A stretch of 64,000 nucleotides of DNA from Sphingopyxis sp. USTB-05 (GCF_023822045.1 NZ_CP084712.1:2542001-2606000); one strand, 5' to 3'; numbered from the stretch's first letter, positions 35,780-44,124 are shown. Translations and numbers: made by a program. The notes: generated by a model not told the origin, from the sequence alone.

Positions 35780-36472
35780 TCAGCGTTGTCCGCGCACCGG
35801 ACGCGCGGCGGGCAAACGGCTCGCCATCGCGTCGATTTCGGGCAGCGACGACAGATATTCGTCCAGCAGGTCGGTCAGGATCACCTGCGACGACCGGTTC
35901 GTCACCGCGCTTGCCAGGCGCAGGCGCAGGTGTCGCTCGGCGTCGAGGCGCAGCGTGAACGCCGCCTTTTCCCGGGCCCGCAATGCGCGCGGTGCCTTTT
36001 CCTTCTTCGGAGCCGGCGCGGGACGCGCTTCGACCTTGCGCGCCACCGCGGCGACGCGCTCGATCAGCGATTCCTGCTGGCGGACGACTTCCGGAACTTC
36101 GGGTGCTTCGGCCTCGAACGGCTCGGCGTCGAAGCTGCCCGCCATCCCGGCAAGCTGGCCGGTCAAATCGCCGGTAAACTCGGGCGCCAGAACATGGCCA
36201 GCGCTGTCGTCGACCGCATGTTCGGCTTCGACATTATGCGCAAGCACCGATCCGGTGAGCAGCGGCTTCAGGTCGACAAGGCGCGCGGGTTCGGCCGACT
36301 GGTCGGGGTCGACATCATATCCCATGTCGTTCCAGCCAAGGTCGTCATAGCCCATGCTGTTCAGCGGTGCGGGGCCGCTGCCGAGCGGCTGGCGGCGCAT
36401 GGCGGGACGCGCTCCGCCCTTGCGGGCCAGAAGTCCGGCGCTCAGCGATGCGAGGGGTTTGGGTTCGCCCAT
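35780..36472 (-). CDS. ParA-linked protein with C-terminal ribbon-helix-helix domain
   Basis: A 230-residue protein. The N-terminal 170 residues are acidic and low in regular motifs (SMGYDDLGWNDMGYDVDPD). The C-terminus (about 176-222, KAAFTLRLDAERHLRLRLA then NRSSQVILTDLLDEYLSSLP) reads as a beta-strand and two helices of the MetJ/Arc/CopG type. Its position 17 bases after a parA gene resembles type Ib plasmid partition pairs (ParA with a ParG-like RHH protein), here on the chromosome. The ATG at 36472 lies between the two genes; upstream in-frame sequence is antisense or internal to parA. Confidence 0.75.
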   Translation of the reverse strand: MGEPKPLASLSAGLLARKGGARPAMRRQPLGSGPAPLNSMGYDDLGWNDMGYDVDPDQSAEPARLVDLKPLLTGSVLAHNVEAEHAVDDSAGHVLAPEFTGDLTGQLAGMAGSFDAEPFEAEAPEVPEVVRQQESLIERVAAVARKVEARPAPAPKKEKAPRALRAREKAAFTLRLDAERHLRLRLASAVTNRSSQVILTDLLDEYLSSLPEIDAMASRLPAARPVRGQR

Positions 36473-36489
36473 GGTTTCCGTGCTCCCCG

Positions 36490-37212
36490 TCACTGACCGG
36501 CGACGCGGCGGCCGAAGCCACCACCCATCGGGCGAACCGCGCCATAATTGCCCTGTGTCGGGGCGGGCGCGGCAAATACGGTACGACGGAAATTCTTTTC
36601 GAGGCGGTCGTTCATATAAGTCCAGAGCTGGCGGATTTCCTCGGCCGAGCGGCCATTCGGATCGACTTCCATCACCGTGCGGCCGTCGATCATCGACGCG
36701 GCATAATCGGTACGGTGGTGCAGCGTGACCGGTGCGACCGTGCCATGCTGCGACAGCGCGACCGCGGCCTCGCTGGTGATTTTCGCTTTCGGGGTCGCCG
36801 CGTTGACGACGAAGACCAGCGGCTTGCCGGCGCGTTCGCAAAGGTCGACGGTGGCGCCGACGGCGCGAAGGTCGTGCGGGCTCGGCCGCGTTGGAACGAC
36901 GATCAGTTCGGCGACCGAAATCACGCTCTGGATCGCCATGGTGATCGCCGGCGGGGTGTCGATAACCGCGAGCTTGAAGCCCTGCTGGCGCAGGATTTCA
37001 AGGTCGGATGCCAGCCGTGCGACGGTGGTCTGGGCGAACGCCGGAAGGTCGGTTTCGCGCTCGTTCCACCAGTCGGCGAGCGAGCCCTGCGGATCGATGT
37101 CGATCAGAACGACGGGGCCAGCGCCCGCAAGCTGCGCCTGCACCGCGAGGTGCCCCGACAGCGTGGTCTTGCCCGACCCGCCCTTCTGTGAAGCCAATGC
37201 CAATACGCGCAC
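36490..37212 (-). CDS. ParA family ATPase (orphan)
   Basis: A 240-residue protein with the deviant Walker A motif ASQKGGSGKTTLSGHLA (signature Lys about 10), switch I VLIDIDPQGSLADWW and Walker B-like FKLAVIDTPPAI. ParA ATPases bind nucleoid DNA nonspecifically and position cargo by dimer-monomer cycling. No parB or parS-like gene is adjacent; the neighbour is an RHH-domain protein, and the C-terminus carries a Gly/Arg-rich tail (YGAVRPMGGGFGRRVAGQ). It is therefore unlikely to be the main chromosome ParA, and more likely positions a protein cluster or envelope machine. Confidence 0.9.
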   Translation of the reverse strand: MRVLALASQKGGSGKTTLSGHLAVQAQLAGAGPVVLIDIDPQGSLADWWNERETDLPAFAQTTVARLASDLEILRQQGFKLAVIDTPPAITMAIQSVISVAELIVVPTRPSPHDLRAVGATVDLCERAGKPLVFVVNAATPKAKITSEAAVALSQHGTVAPVTLHHRTDYAASMIDGRTVMEVDPNGRSAEEIRQLWTYMNDRLEKNFRRTVFAAPAPTQGNYGAVRPMGGGFGRRVAGQ

Positions 37213-37386
37213 TGCGTTACCCCCTCGGAAAATCCAATATTCGGCGGAAGGGATGCCATGCGGGGCGCTAAAATTGGGTTAACGATGACAAAAAGAGGGT
37301 GAACGACTTGCTCGCGGATATGGTAAACCCGACCCTAATGCCGACCTGTCCCGGAACGGGTCAGATTCGGCCGGCCCGCTTTTGTC

Positions 37387-37403
37387 GCTAACACCGTGTT
37401 AGC
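37387..37403. promoter_or_regulatory. Palindromic operator candidate between parA and the Sel1-SPOR gene
   Basis: GCTAACACCGTGTTAGC has perfect eight-base arms around one central C. It lies in the 259-base divergent region between parA and the Sel1-SPOR gene, just before TTGACG. The RHH partner of ParA is the obvious candidate binder, but this is inference. Confidence 0.45.
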
Positions 37404-37471
37404 CAATTGACGTTATAAGGTATTCGGGGACTGCAGCCGGGGTCATACGGCGCAAGTCATTGGAGAATAAG

Positions 37472-38740
37472 ATGCGTTCATTCCGCACCGCCATTTCACT
37501 GGCCCTGCCGCTGATCGCGGCATCGATGCTGGCGACAACGGCCCGTGCCGACGTCAAGGATGGCGTCGATGCCTGGCAGGCGGGTAATTACCAGGCGGCA
37601 GTCGCCGAATGGCGGCCGCTTGCGATTTCGGGCGACGCCGATGCGCAGTTCAACCTTGGCCAGGCCTATAAGCTTGGCCGCGGCGTCCCTGCCGATCTCG
37701 TACAGGCAGAGGCATGGTATCGCCGCGCCGCAAAGCAGGGGCATTTGCAGGCGGAGGATAATCTCGGCCTCGTCCTCTTCACCGCGAACCGCAGGACAGA
37801 GGCGATGCCCTTTATCATCGCCTCGGCCGCGCGCGGCGAACCGCGCGCGCAATATGTCCTCGGCACCGCCCACTTCAACGGCGACCTCGCAAAGCAGGAC
37901 TGGCCGCGCGCCTACGCACTCACCAAGCGCGCAAGCGACGCCGGCCTCGACATTGCCTCGGCGCGGCTTGCCCAACTCGACAATCTGATCCCGCTCGATC
38001 AGCGTCAGCGCGGCCTCGCGATGCTGCCCGAAATCGAGCGCGGCGAACAGCAAGCCCGCCTCGCCGCGGTGGGTGCAGCCGCGCCGCCGGCTCCGAAACC
38101 CGTACCCGCCGCCTCGCCGGTGAAGGTCGCCAGCCTGCCCGCATCGACTCCCGGCACCAGCTACACGCCGCCGCCGGTGATCGACACGTCGCGGGCCGCC
38201 CCCGCCGCCAAGCCTGCACCCGAACCGATCCGCAGCGTTGCGGTGCCGGCATCGCCCGCCGCAAGTGCCGCCGCAGCGGCCGCCGCCGAAGCGACAGCCA
38301 GCGCCGTCGCCGCGACGGGCCGCCCGGGTACGACCTATGCCGCACCACCCGAAAGCGGCAAGCTCCCGCCCAAAGCCGAACCGGTCAAGGCCCCGTCAAA
38401 ACCCGCCGCGCCGAAACCCACCGAGCCCAAAGCCGTGCCAGTCAAGCCGGCACCCGTCGCGACCGCAGCCGCTCCGGCGCCCGCCCGCGTCCACAGCGGC
38501 GCGGCCGCCAGCCCCTGGCGCGCGCAGCTCGGCGCCTTCGGCGTCGAAGCGAACGCCCGCAACCTCTGGGCTTCGCTCGAAAAGAAAAACCCCGCCTTCG
38601 CCGACCGCACGCCCTTCCTCGTCAAGAACGGCAAGCTGACGCGCCTCCTCGCCGGCGGCTTTGCGAACAAGGGCGAAGCCGAAAGCTTCTGCGCCTCGGT
38701 GCGCAAGGGCGATCAGGCCTGCCTGGTGGTCGATAAATAG
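37472..38740 (+). CDS. Sel1-repeat and SPOR-domain protein
   Basis: A 422-residue exported protein with signal peptide ending ATTARA. Sel1-like repeats occupy about residues 40-200 (GDADAQFNLGQAYKLGRGVPADLVQAEAW and GEPRAQYVLGTAHFNGDLA are examples in part). A long Ala/Pro/Lys linker (about 200-345) spans towards the cell wall, and a SPOR domain ends the protein (PWRAQLGAFGVEANARNLW to GDQACLVVD). GGAG eight bases before the ATG at 37472 supports this start over a TTG at 37460. It is divergent from the parA unit, which ends in another SPOR protein, so both probably serve septal peptidoglycan. Confidence 0.88.
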   Translation: MRSFRTAISLALPLIAASMLATTARADVKDGVDAWQAGNYQAAVAEWRPLAISGDADAQFNLGQAYKLGRGVPADLVQAEAWYRRAAKQGHLQAEDNLGLVLFTANRRTEAMPFIIASAARGEPRAQYVLGTAHFNGDLAKQDWPRAYALTKRASDAGLDIASARLAQLDNLIPLDQRQRGLAMLPEIERGEQQARLAAVGAAAPPAPKPVPAASPVKVASLPASTPGTSYTPPPVIDTSRAAPAAKPAPEPIRSVAVPASPAASAAAAAAAEATASAVAATGRPGTTYAAPPESGKLPPKAEPVKAPSKPAAPKPTEPKAVPVKPAPVATAAAPAPARVHSGAAASPWRAQLGAFGVEANARNLWASLEKKNPAFADRTPFLVKNGKLTRLLAGGFANKGEAESFCASVRKGDQACLVVDK

Positions 38741-38807
38741 AAAGGCTCCTGATCGGGCAGCGGCCCGACGCGAGAGCTCGCAAGATCGATAAGAACGGGT
38801 TTGAACG

Positions 38808-39725
38808 CTATTTCACACCCGCCTTTTCATCGGCGAGCCGCTTTGCCAGCAACTTGCGTGAGCGGTCGGCGTAGGTGCGACATGCGCCCGGCTGGTCATT
38901 GTACCGCCCCGGCCCTGCATTGTCGGGGTGCGCCGAAATCAATATGTCGCACGCCGTCGCATCCATCTTGCGATAGCTTTCCTCGAACCCCGCGACGATC
39001 GGCGCGCTCGCGGCCGCCGTATAGCGATAGCCATCGGCCGACACCGGATTGAGGCTCGATGCGAAGACAATTGTCTTGCAAGACCTACCCTCGCATGCCT
39101 GCCAGCGCCAGCTCATGCTGCCCATCGTGTGCCCCGGCGTCGCGACCGCGGCAATCGCGGTCTTGCCAAGCTTCAACACCTCGCCATCACCGATCACGCG
39201 CAGCCGCGTCACCGCGGGCCAACTCCCGCCATAGGCCAGCTGCGGGTCGTCCTTCGCATGTCTCCCGGAGCGCAGCCCTTGGGCGCCGCGCGCGCTCGCG
39301 ACCACCGTCGCGCCGGTATCGCGCGCAAGCGCGGCGAGCCCGCCAGCATGGTCGAAATGCGGCTCGGTGCTCAGAATAAATTTGATGTCTTTAGGGTCGA
39401 AACCGAGCTTGCGGACATTGGCGAGTATCCCAGGCGCGCCCTGTGGCAGCGCCCCGTCGATCAGCACCAATCCGTCGCCCGTATCGATCAGCGCAACGCT
39501 CATCCCCCCGAATCCGACAAGGTAGCTCGTCCCGAAAATCTTCTCCGGATCGGCCGGCGCCAGCCATTCCTTGGCCCGCTCGACCGCCATCGGCCGCGTC
39601 AGCGGGTCATCCGTCTCCGGCGCCACTCCGCCCGCGGCCATTTGCGCATTCGCCTCGTCAACCAGCGGCAGCGGCACATGATTCACCCCGGCCAGCCAGA
39701 CGGCGATTGTCATCATTGCGATCAT
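38808..39725 (-). CDS. Subclass B3-like metallo-beta-lactamase with Glu in the first zinc-ligand position
   Basis: A 305-residue exported hydrolase of the B3 metallo-beta-lactamase type. The metal motif reads STEPHFDHAGGL, so the usual first His of HxHxDH is Glu (Glu121), with His123, Asp125 and His126 kept. The other ligands are in TPGHTMGS (about 196) and ISAHPDN (about 263). B3 enzymes with Gln here (GOB) are known, and I recall Glu variants being described. Substrate could be a beta-lactam or another lactone or ester. GGGAGA lies before the ATG at 39725. The divergent LysR gene and a palindrome between them mirror ampR-type regulation. Confidence 0.85.
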   Translation of the reverse strand: MIAMMTIAVWLAGVNHVPLPLVDEANAQMAAGGVAPETDDPLTRPMAVERAKEWLAPADPEKIFGTSYLVGFGGMSVALIDTGDGLVLIDGALPQGAPGILANVRKLGFDPKDIKFILSTEPHFDHAGGLAALARDTGATVVASARGAQGLRSGRHAKDDPQLAYGGSWPAVTRLRVIGDGEVLKLGKTAIAAVATPGHTMGSMSWRWQACEGRSCKTIVFASSLNPVSADGYRYTAAASAPIVAGFEESYRKMDATACDILISAHPDNAGPGRYNDQPGACRTYADRSRKLLAKRLADEKAGVK

Positions 39726-39796
39726 TTTCGTCTCCCTTCCCCACCGGGATGCCGCGACACGGCGGCGCTCACAAAGCATCATTTCTCGACAAAGCC

Positions 39797-39811
39797 ATGA
39801 GAATTTCTCAT
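39797..39811. promoter_or_regulatory. LysR-type operator between the beta-lactamase and regulator genes
   Basis: ATGAGAATTTCTCAT has seven-base perfect arms around one T and fits the T-N11-A rule for LysR regulators. It is placed 72 bases upstream of the beta-lactamase start and 65 bases upstream of the LysR start. Confidence 0.6.
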
Positions 39812-39817
39812 ATATTT

Positions 39818-39845
39818 CGTCGTCCCGAATTTGATCCGGGGTGAC
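39818..39845. repeat. Half copy of family 1 repeat
   Basis: One degenerate arm (CGTCGTCCCGAATTTGATCC then GGGGTGACC) without a distant inverted partner. It lies in the 5' leader of the LysR gene. Confidence 0.6.
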
Positions 39846-39875
39846 CGGGCCAGAGAGGTAATAGAAGCAAGACCC

Positions 39876-40748
39876 ATGGACCGCGCCCAGCTCCCCTTGA
39901 ACGCCCTTCGCGCCTTCGAGGCCGCGGCCCGCCACCTCAATTTCACCCGCGCCGCGATCGAACTCTGCGTCAGCCAAGGCGCGGTCAGTCATCAAGTGGC
40001 TCAGCTCGAGCGCCGCCTCGGCACCCGCCTTTTCCACCGCCTGCCGCGCGGGCTCGCGCTCACTGACGAGGGGCATGCGCTTGTCCCTGTCGTCGCCGAG
40101 GCATTCGACCGCGTCGCCGCGACGCTCGATCAATATGCCGACGGCCGCTTCCGCGAGGCGCTCAAGGTCGGCGTCGTCGGTACGTTCGCCACCGGCTGGC
40201 TGCTCCCGCGCCTCGGCGCCTTCGCACGCGCGCATCCGACGATCGACCTGCGCATCTCGACCAACAACAACCGCGTCGACCTCGCAGGCGAAGCGCTCGA
40301 CTATGCGATCCGCTTCGGCGACGGAGCCTGGCACGGCACCCACGCCGAGCCCTTGCTCGCCGCGCCCATGGCGCCGATCTGCGCCCCCACGATCGCCGCG
40401 CGCCTCAAAAGCCCTGCCGACCTGGTTCACGAACATCTGCTCCGCTCGTATCGCGCCGACGAATGGGCGCTATGGTTCGCCGCCGCAGGCGTCCCCGTCC
40501 CTGTGCTCCGCGGCCCCGTCTTCGACAGTTCGGCGCTGATGGCCACCGCCGCCGCCGCAGGCCAAGGCGTCGCGCTCGCACCCCCCGCGATGTTCACGCG
40601 CGAGCTCGCCGCAGAGTTGCTCGTCCAGCCTTTCGCGGTCACGATCGACGCCGGCCGCTATTGGCTCACCCGCCTGATGTCACGCCCCGAAAGCGACGCG
40701 ATGCTGCGCTTTCGGCGCTGGCTGAGCGAAGAGATAGAGACTCCATAA
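39876..40748 (+). CDS. LysR-type regulator (GcvA/AmpR-like)
   Basis: A 290-residue regulator. The N-terminal winged HTH (PLNALRAFEAAARHLNFTRAAIELCVSQGAVSHQVAQLE) is of the GcvA/AmpR type, and the effector domain covers about 90-290. It is divergent from the B3-like beta-lactamase with one LysR palindrome between, the arrangement by which AmpR regulators control beta-lactamases in response to muropeptides. That this one is inducer-controlled in the same way is inference. The ATG at 39876 gives the standard N-terminus; sequence upstream overlaps a family 1 half repeat. Confidence 0.9.
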   Translation: MDRAQLPLNALRAFEAAARHLNFTRAAIELCVSQGAVSHQVAQLERRLGTRLFHRLPRGLALTDEGHALVPVVAEAFDRVAATLDQYADGRFREALKVGVVGTFATGWLLPRLGAFARAHPTIDLRISTNNNRVDLAGEALDYAIRFGDGAWHGTHAEPLLAAPMAPICAPTIAARLKSPADLVHEHLLRSYRADEWALWFAAAGVPVPVLRGPVFDSSALMATAAAAGQGVALAPPAMFTRELAAELLVQPFAVTIDAGRYWLTRLMSRPESDAMLRFRRWLSEEIETP

Positions 40749-40782
40749 ACCACTGATAATAAATCAGAAGAACCCTAAGCTT

Positions 40783-40810
40783 CGTCATCCCGGACTTGAT
40801 CCAGGATCCA
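40783..40810. repeat. Half copy of family 1 repeat
   Basis: A single arm CGTCATCCCGGACTTGATCC followed by AGGATCC, with no inverted partner. It lies after the LysR gene and before the operator pair of the SnoaL-like gene. Confidence 0.65.
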
Positions 40811-40824
40811 TTCTTCACGGACAG

Positions 40825-40882
40825 TGTTGACATTGTAAACATAAATCCCATCTGAGCGCTCCCAATGTTAACGATGTAAACA
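40825..40882. promoter_or_regulatory. Two palindromic operators upstream of the SnoaL-like gene
   Basis: TGTTGACATTGTAAACA (40825-40841) and TGTTAACGATGTAAACA (40866-40882) share the form TGTTnAC-n3-GTnAACA with 41 bases between their starts. The first contains TTGACA and could overlap a -35 element; the second ends 15 bases before the ATG. The form suits a TetR- or MarR-type repressor that is not encoded next to it. Confidence 0.6.
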
Positions 40883-40897
40883 CGGAAGGAGTTCAGC

Positions 40898-41353
40898 ATG
40901 TATCACGCCATCGTCCGCCATCAGGTGCGCAAGATTTTCGACGGCCTCAGCCGCGGCGACTGGGAGTCCGCGCTCGCCGGCATGGCCGACCGCTTCGAGC
41001 ATATCTTCCCTGGCGACCATGCCCTCGGCGGCACGCGCCACACCAAGGTGGGCCTGCGCGCATGGTTCCAGCGCCTCTTCGCCGTCCATCCCGTCCTGAA
41101 ATTCGAGATCAAGCATATCGCATCGAGCGGCATGCCGTGGGACACGACCGCGGTGATCGAATGGCGCGACCGCGCGGTGATGGCCGACGGCGATACCAGC
41201 TACGTCAACGACGGCGTCCACATCATCCGCCTGCGCTGGGGCAAGATCGTCAGTCTCCACCCCTATCTCGACACAGCCAAATATGCCGCCGCGCTGAAGC
41301 GGCTTGCGGATACGGGTTACGCCGAGGCCGGTGCCGCGCCGATCGAGGATTGA
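40898..41353 (+). CDS. SnoaL-like (NTF2-fold) protein
   Basis: A 151-residue cytoplasmic protein of the nuclear transport factor 2-like superfamily: first helices VRKIFDGLSRGDWESALAGM, HTKVGLRAWFQRLF, and the strand run AVIEWRDRAVMADGDTSYVNDGVHIIRLRWGKIVSLHPYLD typical of SnoaL-like proteins. The reaction or ligand is unknown. AAGGAG sits seven bases before the ATG. Two palindromic operators upstream indicate a specifically repressed, stand-alone gene. Confidence 0.83.
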   Translation: MYHAIVRHQVRKIFDGLSRGDWESALAGMADRFEHIFPGDHALGGTRHTKVGLRAWFQRLFAVHPVLKFEIKHIASSGMPWDTTAVIEWRDRAVMADGDTSYVNDGVHIIRLRWGKIVSLHPYLDTAKYAAALKRLADTGYAEAGAAPIED

Positions 41354-41397
41354 GGGCAGCATTGGAGTGGGGAGCGGGCGTCGCTTCCTTGGTTCTT

Positions 41398-41489
41398 CGT
41401 CATCCCGGACTTGATCCGTGATCCCGCTTTTTGAAGGCACCGGCCCGCTTCACGAAATAGCGGGACCCCGGATCAAGTCCGGGGTGACG
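41398..41489. repeat. Palindromic intergenic repeat, family 1
   Basis: Inverted arms CGTCATCCCGGACTTGATCC and GGATCAAGTCCGGGGTGACG around a spacer of about 50 bases, between the convergent SnoaL-like and DUF2200 genes. Confidence 0.85.
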
Positions 41490-41525
41490 ATAATGGAGAG
41501 GGTAGGTTCCGGTCGCCGCCCGCCG

Positions 41526-41876
41526 TCACCCACGCAAGATCTTCTCCATTTTCTTGCCCTTCGCGAGTTCGTCGATCAGCTTGTCCATATAGCGCAGCTC
41601 GCGCATCAGCGGCTCTTCGATATTTTCGACCCTGATGCCGCAAATCACGCCGGTAATCAGCTCTCGCGCCGGGTTCAGCTTCGGCGCCCGCGCAAAGAAA
41701 TCCTCGAAAGTCGCACCCTTCGCCAACTCAGCCTCGAGCGCCGCCTGACTATAGCCCGTCAGCCAGCGAATAATCTCGTCCACCTCGGCCTTCGTCCGCC
41801 CCTTTTTCTCGGCCTTGGTGATATAGTGCGGATAAACGCTCGCGACGCTGATCGAATAGATGCGGTGCTTCGTCAT
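41526..41876 (-). CDS. DUF2200 family protein
   Basis: A 116-residue cytoplasmic protein beginning [29 protein letters not shown] and containing [14 protein letters not shown] and [17 protein letters not shown], the recognisable pattern of DUF2200. No function is known. It lies 43 bases after the phosphatase-like gene on the same strand and is probably part of the serB unit. The ATG at 41876 gives the family N-terminus; the open frame upstream overlaps the phosphatase gene. Confidence 0.85.
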   Translation of the reverse strand: MTKHRIYSISVASVYPHYITKAEKKGRTKAEVDEIIRWLTGYSQAALEAELAKGATFEDFFARAPKLNPARELITGVICGIRVENIEEPLMRELRYMDKLIDELAKGKKMEKILRG

Positions 41877-41919
41877 GAGGACCTCCACATTTCGCCTCGG
41901 TCGAGGCGCGTCGCGAAAC

Positions 41920-42255
41920 CTAAATCGGCAGATAGCGGGGCACCTTGGCCTCCAAAAGCTGGACAAGCGCTTCATCCATGAATTCATAATCGTCCGGGAT
42001 GTCGAGACAGATGACGCGCGCATCTTTCAGCGCCGCCCGGTATCGCTTCTGCAGCTTGTTCCGATGCGTCTTTTCCATCACGAAGATCATATCCGCCCAA
42101 CGCACAAGCTCTGACGTCAGCGGGTTCTCTGCATCATTATTGGTTCCCGCCGAGTCCGTTTCGATTCCCGGATGGCCTGCGAATATCTGCTCGGCGGTTG
42201 GGCTACGCAGCTTGTTCTGGCTGCACACAAACAGGATGTTGGTTACCTTCGCCAA
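41920..42255 (-). CDS. Short low-molecular-weight protein tyrosine phosphatase-like protein
   Basis: About 111 residues, shorter than the usual 150. The phosphate loop is [19 protein letters not shown], keeping the catalytic Cys-x5-Arg-Ser; the second loop Cys of classical enzymes is Leu. The terminal region [20 protein letters not shown] supplies an aspartate-containing DIPDDY in place of DPY. No ATG is available in a sensible place: a TTG at 42255, 12 bases after serB, gives [12 protein letters not shown], while an ATG at 42309 would lie inside serB. Substrate unknown. Confidence 0.75.
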   Translation of the reverse strand: MAKVTNILFVCSQNKLRSPTAEQIFAGHPGIETDSAGTNNDAENPLTSELVRWADMIFVMEKTHRNKLQKRYRAALKDARVICLDIPDDYEFMDEALVQLLEAKVPRYLPI

Positions 42256-42266
42256 ATGGCCCAGCC

Positions 42267-43151
42267 CTACCCCATCACCCACTGCCGCCGCGAATAGCCC
42301 TGCGCCCACAACAGCGCCGTCAGATCATGATGCCGGATCACCGCCGCCGCCGCTTCGCCCGCCGCAGGGTGCGGGTAATAGCCAACCCCCAGACCCGCGC
42401 TCGTGATCATCGGTATATCGTTCGCGCCGTCGCCGACCGCCAGCGTCTCGGCGAGCGGAAGCCCATGCTTCGCCGCCTCGGCCTTCAGCGTCTCGAGCTT
42501 CGTCGCGCTGTCGACGATCGGCTCGCGCACCTTGCCCGTAAGCTTGCCGCCCGCAATCTCCAGCTCGTTCGCGATCACCTTGTCAAACCCGATCGCCTCG
42601 CCCACCGGCCCGGCAAAGGCGGTGAACCCGCCCGAAATCAAGATCGAGTGCGCCCCATGCGCCTTCATCGTCTGCACCAGCGTCCGCGCGCCGCGCGTCA
42701 GCTTCACCCGCTCCATCCGGCAATCGACGAGTGTTGTCTCGGGCATCCCCGCGAGCAATCCGACGCGCTCCTCCAGCGCCGCACGGAAATCGAGTTCCCC
42801 GCGCATCGCGCGCTCGGTAATCGCCGAGATCTGCGGTTTCAGGCCCGCATAATCGGCGAGTTCGTCAATGCATTCGACGGTGATCATCGTCGAATCCATG
42901 TCGGCGATGATCAGCTTCTTCGTCCGATCGCCCAGCGGCTGCACGACGATGTCGAGCGCGCCATGGTCCATCAGCGCCAGTTCCTTGCGCGCGCTGACCA
43001 GGCTGCCGTGAAAAACGATATCCGCCGCGTCATGCTCGTCCAGCCAGTGCGGGGCGCCAACATCGTGCCCCGTCGCCGCGAGCCGGTCGATCCCTTCGCG
43101 AACCACCTCGTCGGTCAGCTTTCCTGCTGCTATCAGCGTCGCGACGAACAT
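42267..43151 (-). CDS. serB: Phosphoserine phosphatase
   Basis: A 294-residue HAD-family enzyme that completes serine synthesis by dephosphorylating phosphoserine. The nucleophile motif is [18 protein letters not shown], motif II is [12 protein letters not shown], and motif IV is [12 protein letters not shown]. An ACT-like N-terminal region of about 70 residues precedes it. The start codon (43151-43149) overlaps the divergent miaA ATG through the palindrome CATG. AGGAG seven bases upstream supports it. Two small genes follow on the same strand. Confidence 0.96.
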   Translation of the reverse strand: MFVATLIAAGKLTDEVVREGIDRLAATGHDVGAPHWLDEHDAADIVFHGSLVSARKELALMDHGALDIVVQPLGDRTKKLIIADMDSTMITVECIDELADYAGLKPQISAITERAMRGELDFRAALEERVGLLAGMPETTLVDCRMERVKLTRGARTLVQTMKAHGAHSILISGGFTAFAGPVGEAIGFDKVIANELEIAGGKLTGKVREPIVDSATKLETLKAEAAKHGLPLAETLAVGDGANDIPMITSAGLGVGYYPHPAAGEAAAAVIRHHDLTALLWAQGYSRRQWVMG

Positions 43152-44124
43152 GGCATCTCCTCTTATCTCGACCGCCAGTGCACGGCTGCCCGTAGCACTT
43201 ATCGCCGGACCCACCGCCAGCGGCAAGAGCGCTTTGGCGGTCGCGCTCGCAAAATCTCTTTCCGAGACAGGCCGCGACGCAATCGTCGTCAATGCCGACG
43301 CGAGTCAGGTCTATGCCGACCTTAAGATCCTCTCGGCGAGGCCGACCGACGCGGAGATGGATGGCATCGCCCACCGCCTCTTCGGCCACATCGACGCGGC
43401 GGAGGCGCACAACGCCGTGCGCTGGGCGGAAGAGGCGCGCGCGGTGATCGCGGAGGCGCACGCCGCAAAGCGAATTCCGATCCTCGTCGGCGGCACCGGC
43501 CTCCACATGCGCACTTTGCTCTCTGGCATCGCGCCCGTGCCCGAGATTGATCCCGATATCCGCGAGGCCGTCCGCGCACTCCCCGTCGCCGACGCCCACG
43601 CCGCGCTCACCGCCGCCGATCCCGACGCCGCTGCGCGCCTGAACGCCGCCGACACCACCCGCGTCGCGCGCGCGCTTGAAGTCGTGCGCTCGACCGGCCG
43701 CACCCTCGCCGACTGGCAACGGGCGATCGCGGGCGGCATCGCCGACCACATCGCCCTCGCCCCGCTGATCCTGCTGCCCCCGCGCGATTGGCTGCGCGAT
43801 CGCTGCGACGCGCGCCTCGTTCAGATGTTCGAAAGCGGCGCGGTCGAAGAGGCGGAAGCTCTGCTCGCGCGCAATCTCGACCCCGATCTGCCTGCGATGC
43901 GCGCGATCGGCGTCCCCCAGATCGCAAGCCACATCCGCGGCGAAATCAGCCGCGCCGAAGCGCTCGAACAGACGCAGGCCGCCACCCGCCAATATGCGAA
44001 GCGCCAATATACGTGGTTCCGCAACCAGCCCCCCGCCGACTGGCCGCGCCACACAGAGTCATTAAACATCGATTATACCAGTGAATTAGCAATAATATTA
44101 CGTGATAAGCTGTTGACAGGATAG
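43150..44124 (+). CDS. miaA: tRNA dimethylallyltransferase
   Basis: A 324-residue enzyme that attaches dimethylallyl to A37 of tRNAs reading UNN codons. The P-loop is [18 protein letters not shown], and family motifs [16 protein letters not shown] and [12 protein letters not shown] follow. The last about 20 residues ([21 protein letters not shown]) are encoded by unusually A+T-rich DNA that contains a candidate promoter for the ilv genes. Its ATG overlaps the divergent serB ATG, so the start codons share two bases and each ribosome site lies inside the other gene. Confidence 0.96.
   Translation: MASPLISTASARLPVALIAGPTASGKSALAVALAKSLSETGRDAIVVNADASQVYADLKILSARPTDAEMDGIAHRLFGHIDAAEAHNAVRWAEEARAVIAEAHAAKRIPILVGGTGLHMRTLLSGIAPVPEIDPDIREAVRALPVADAHAALTAADPDAAARLNAADTTRVARALEVVRSTGRTLADWQRAIAGGIADHIALAPLILLPPRDWLRDRCDARLVQMFESGAVEEAEALLARNLDPDLPAMRAIGVPQIASHIRGEISRAEALEQTQAATRQYAKRQYTWFRNQPPADWPRHTESLNIDYTSELAIILRDKLLTG

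Noticed and set aside
34272..36350. A 692-codon plus-strand frame across the SPOR lipoprotein and RHH genes
   Set aside because: The minus strand holds two genes with recognisable domains; the plus frame is Arg-rich and crosses their boundary.
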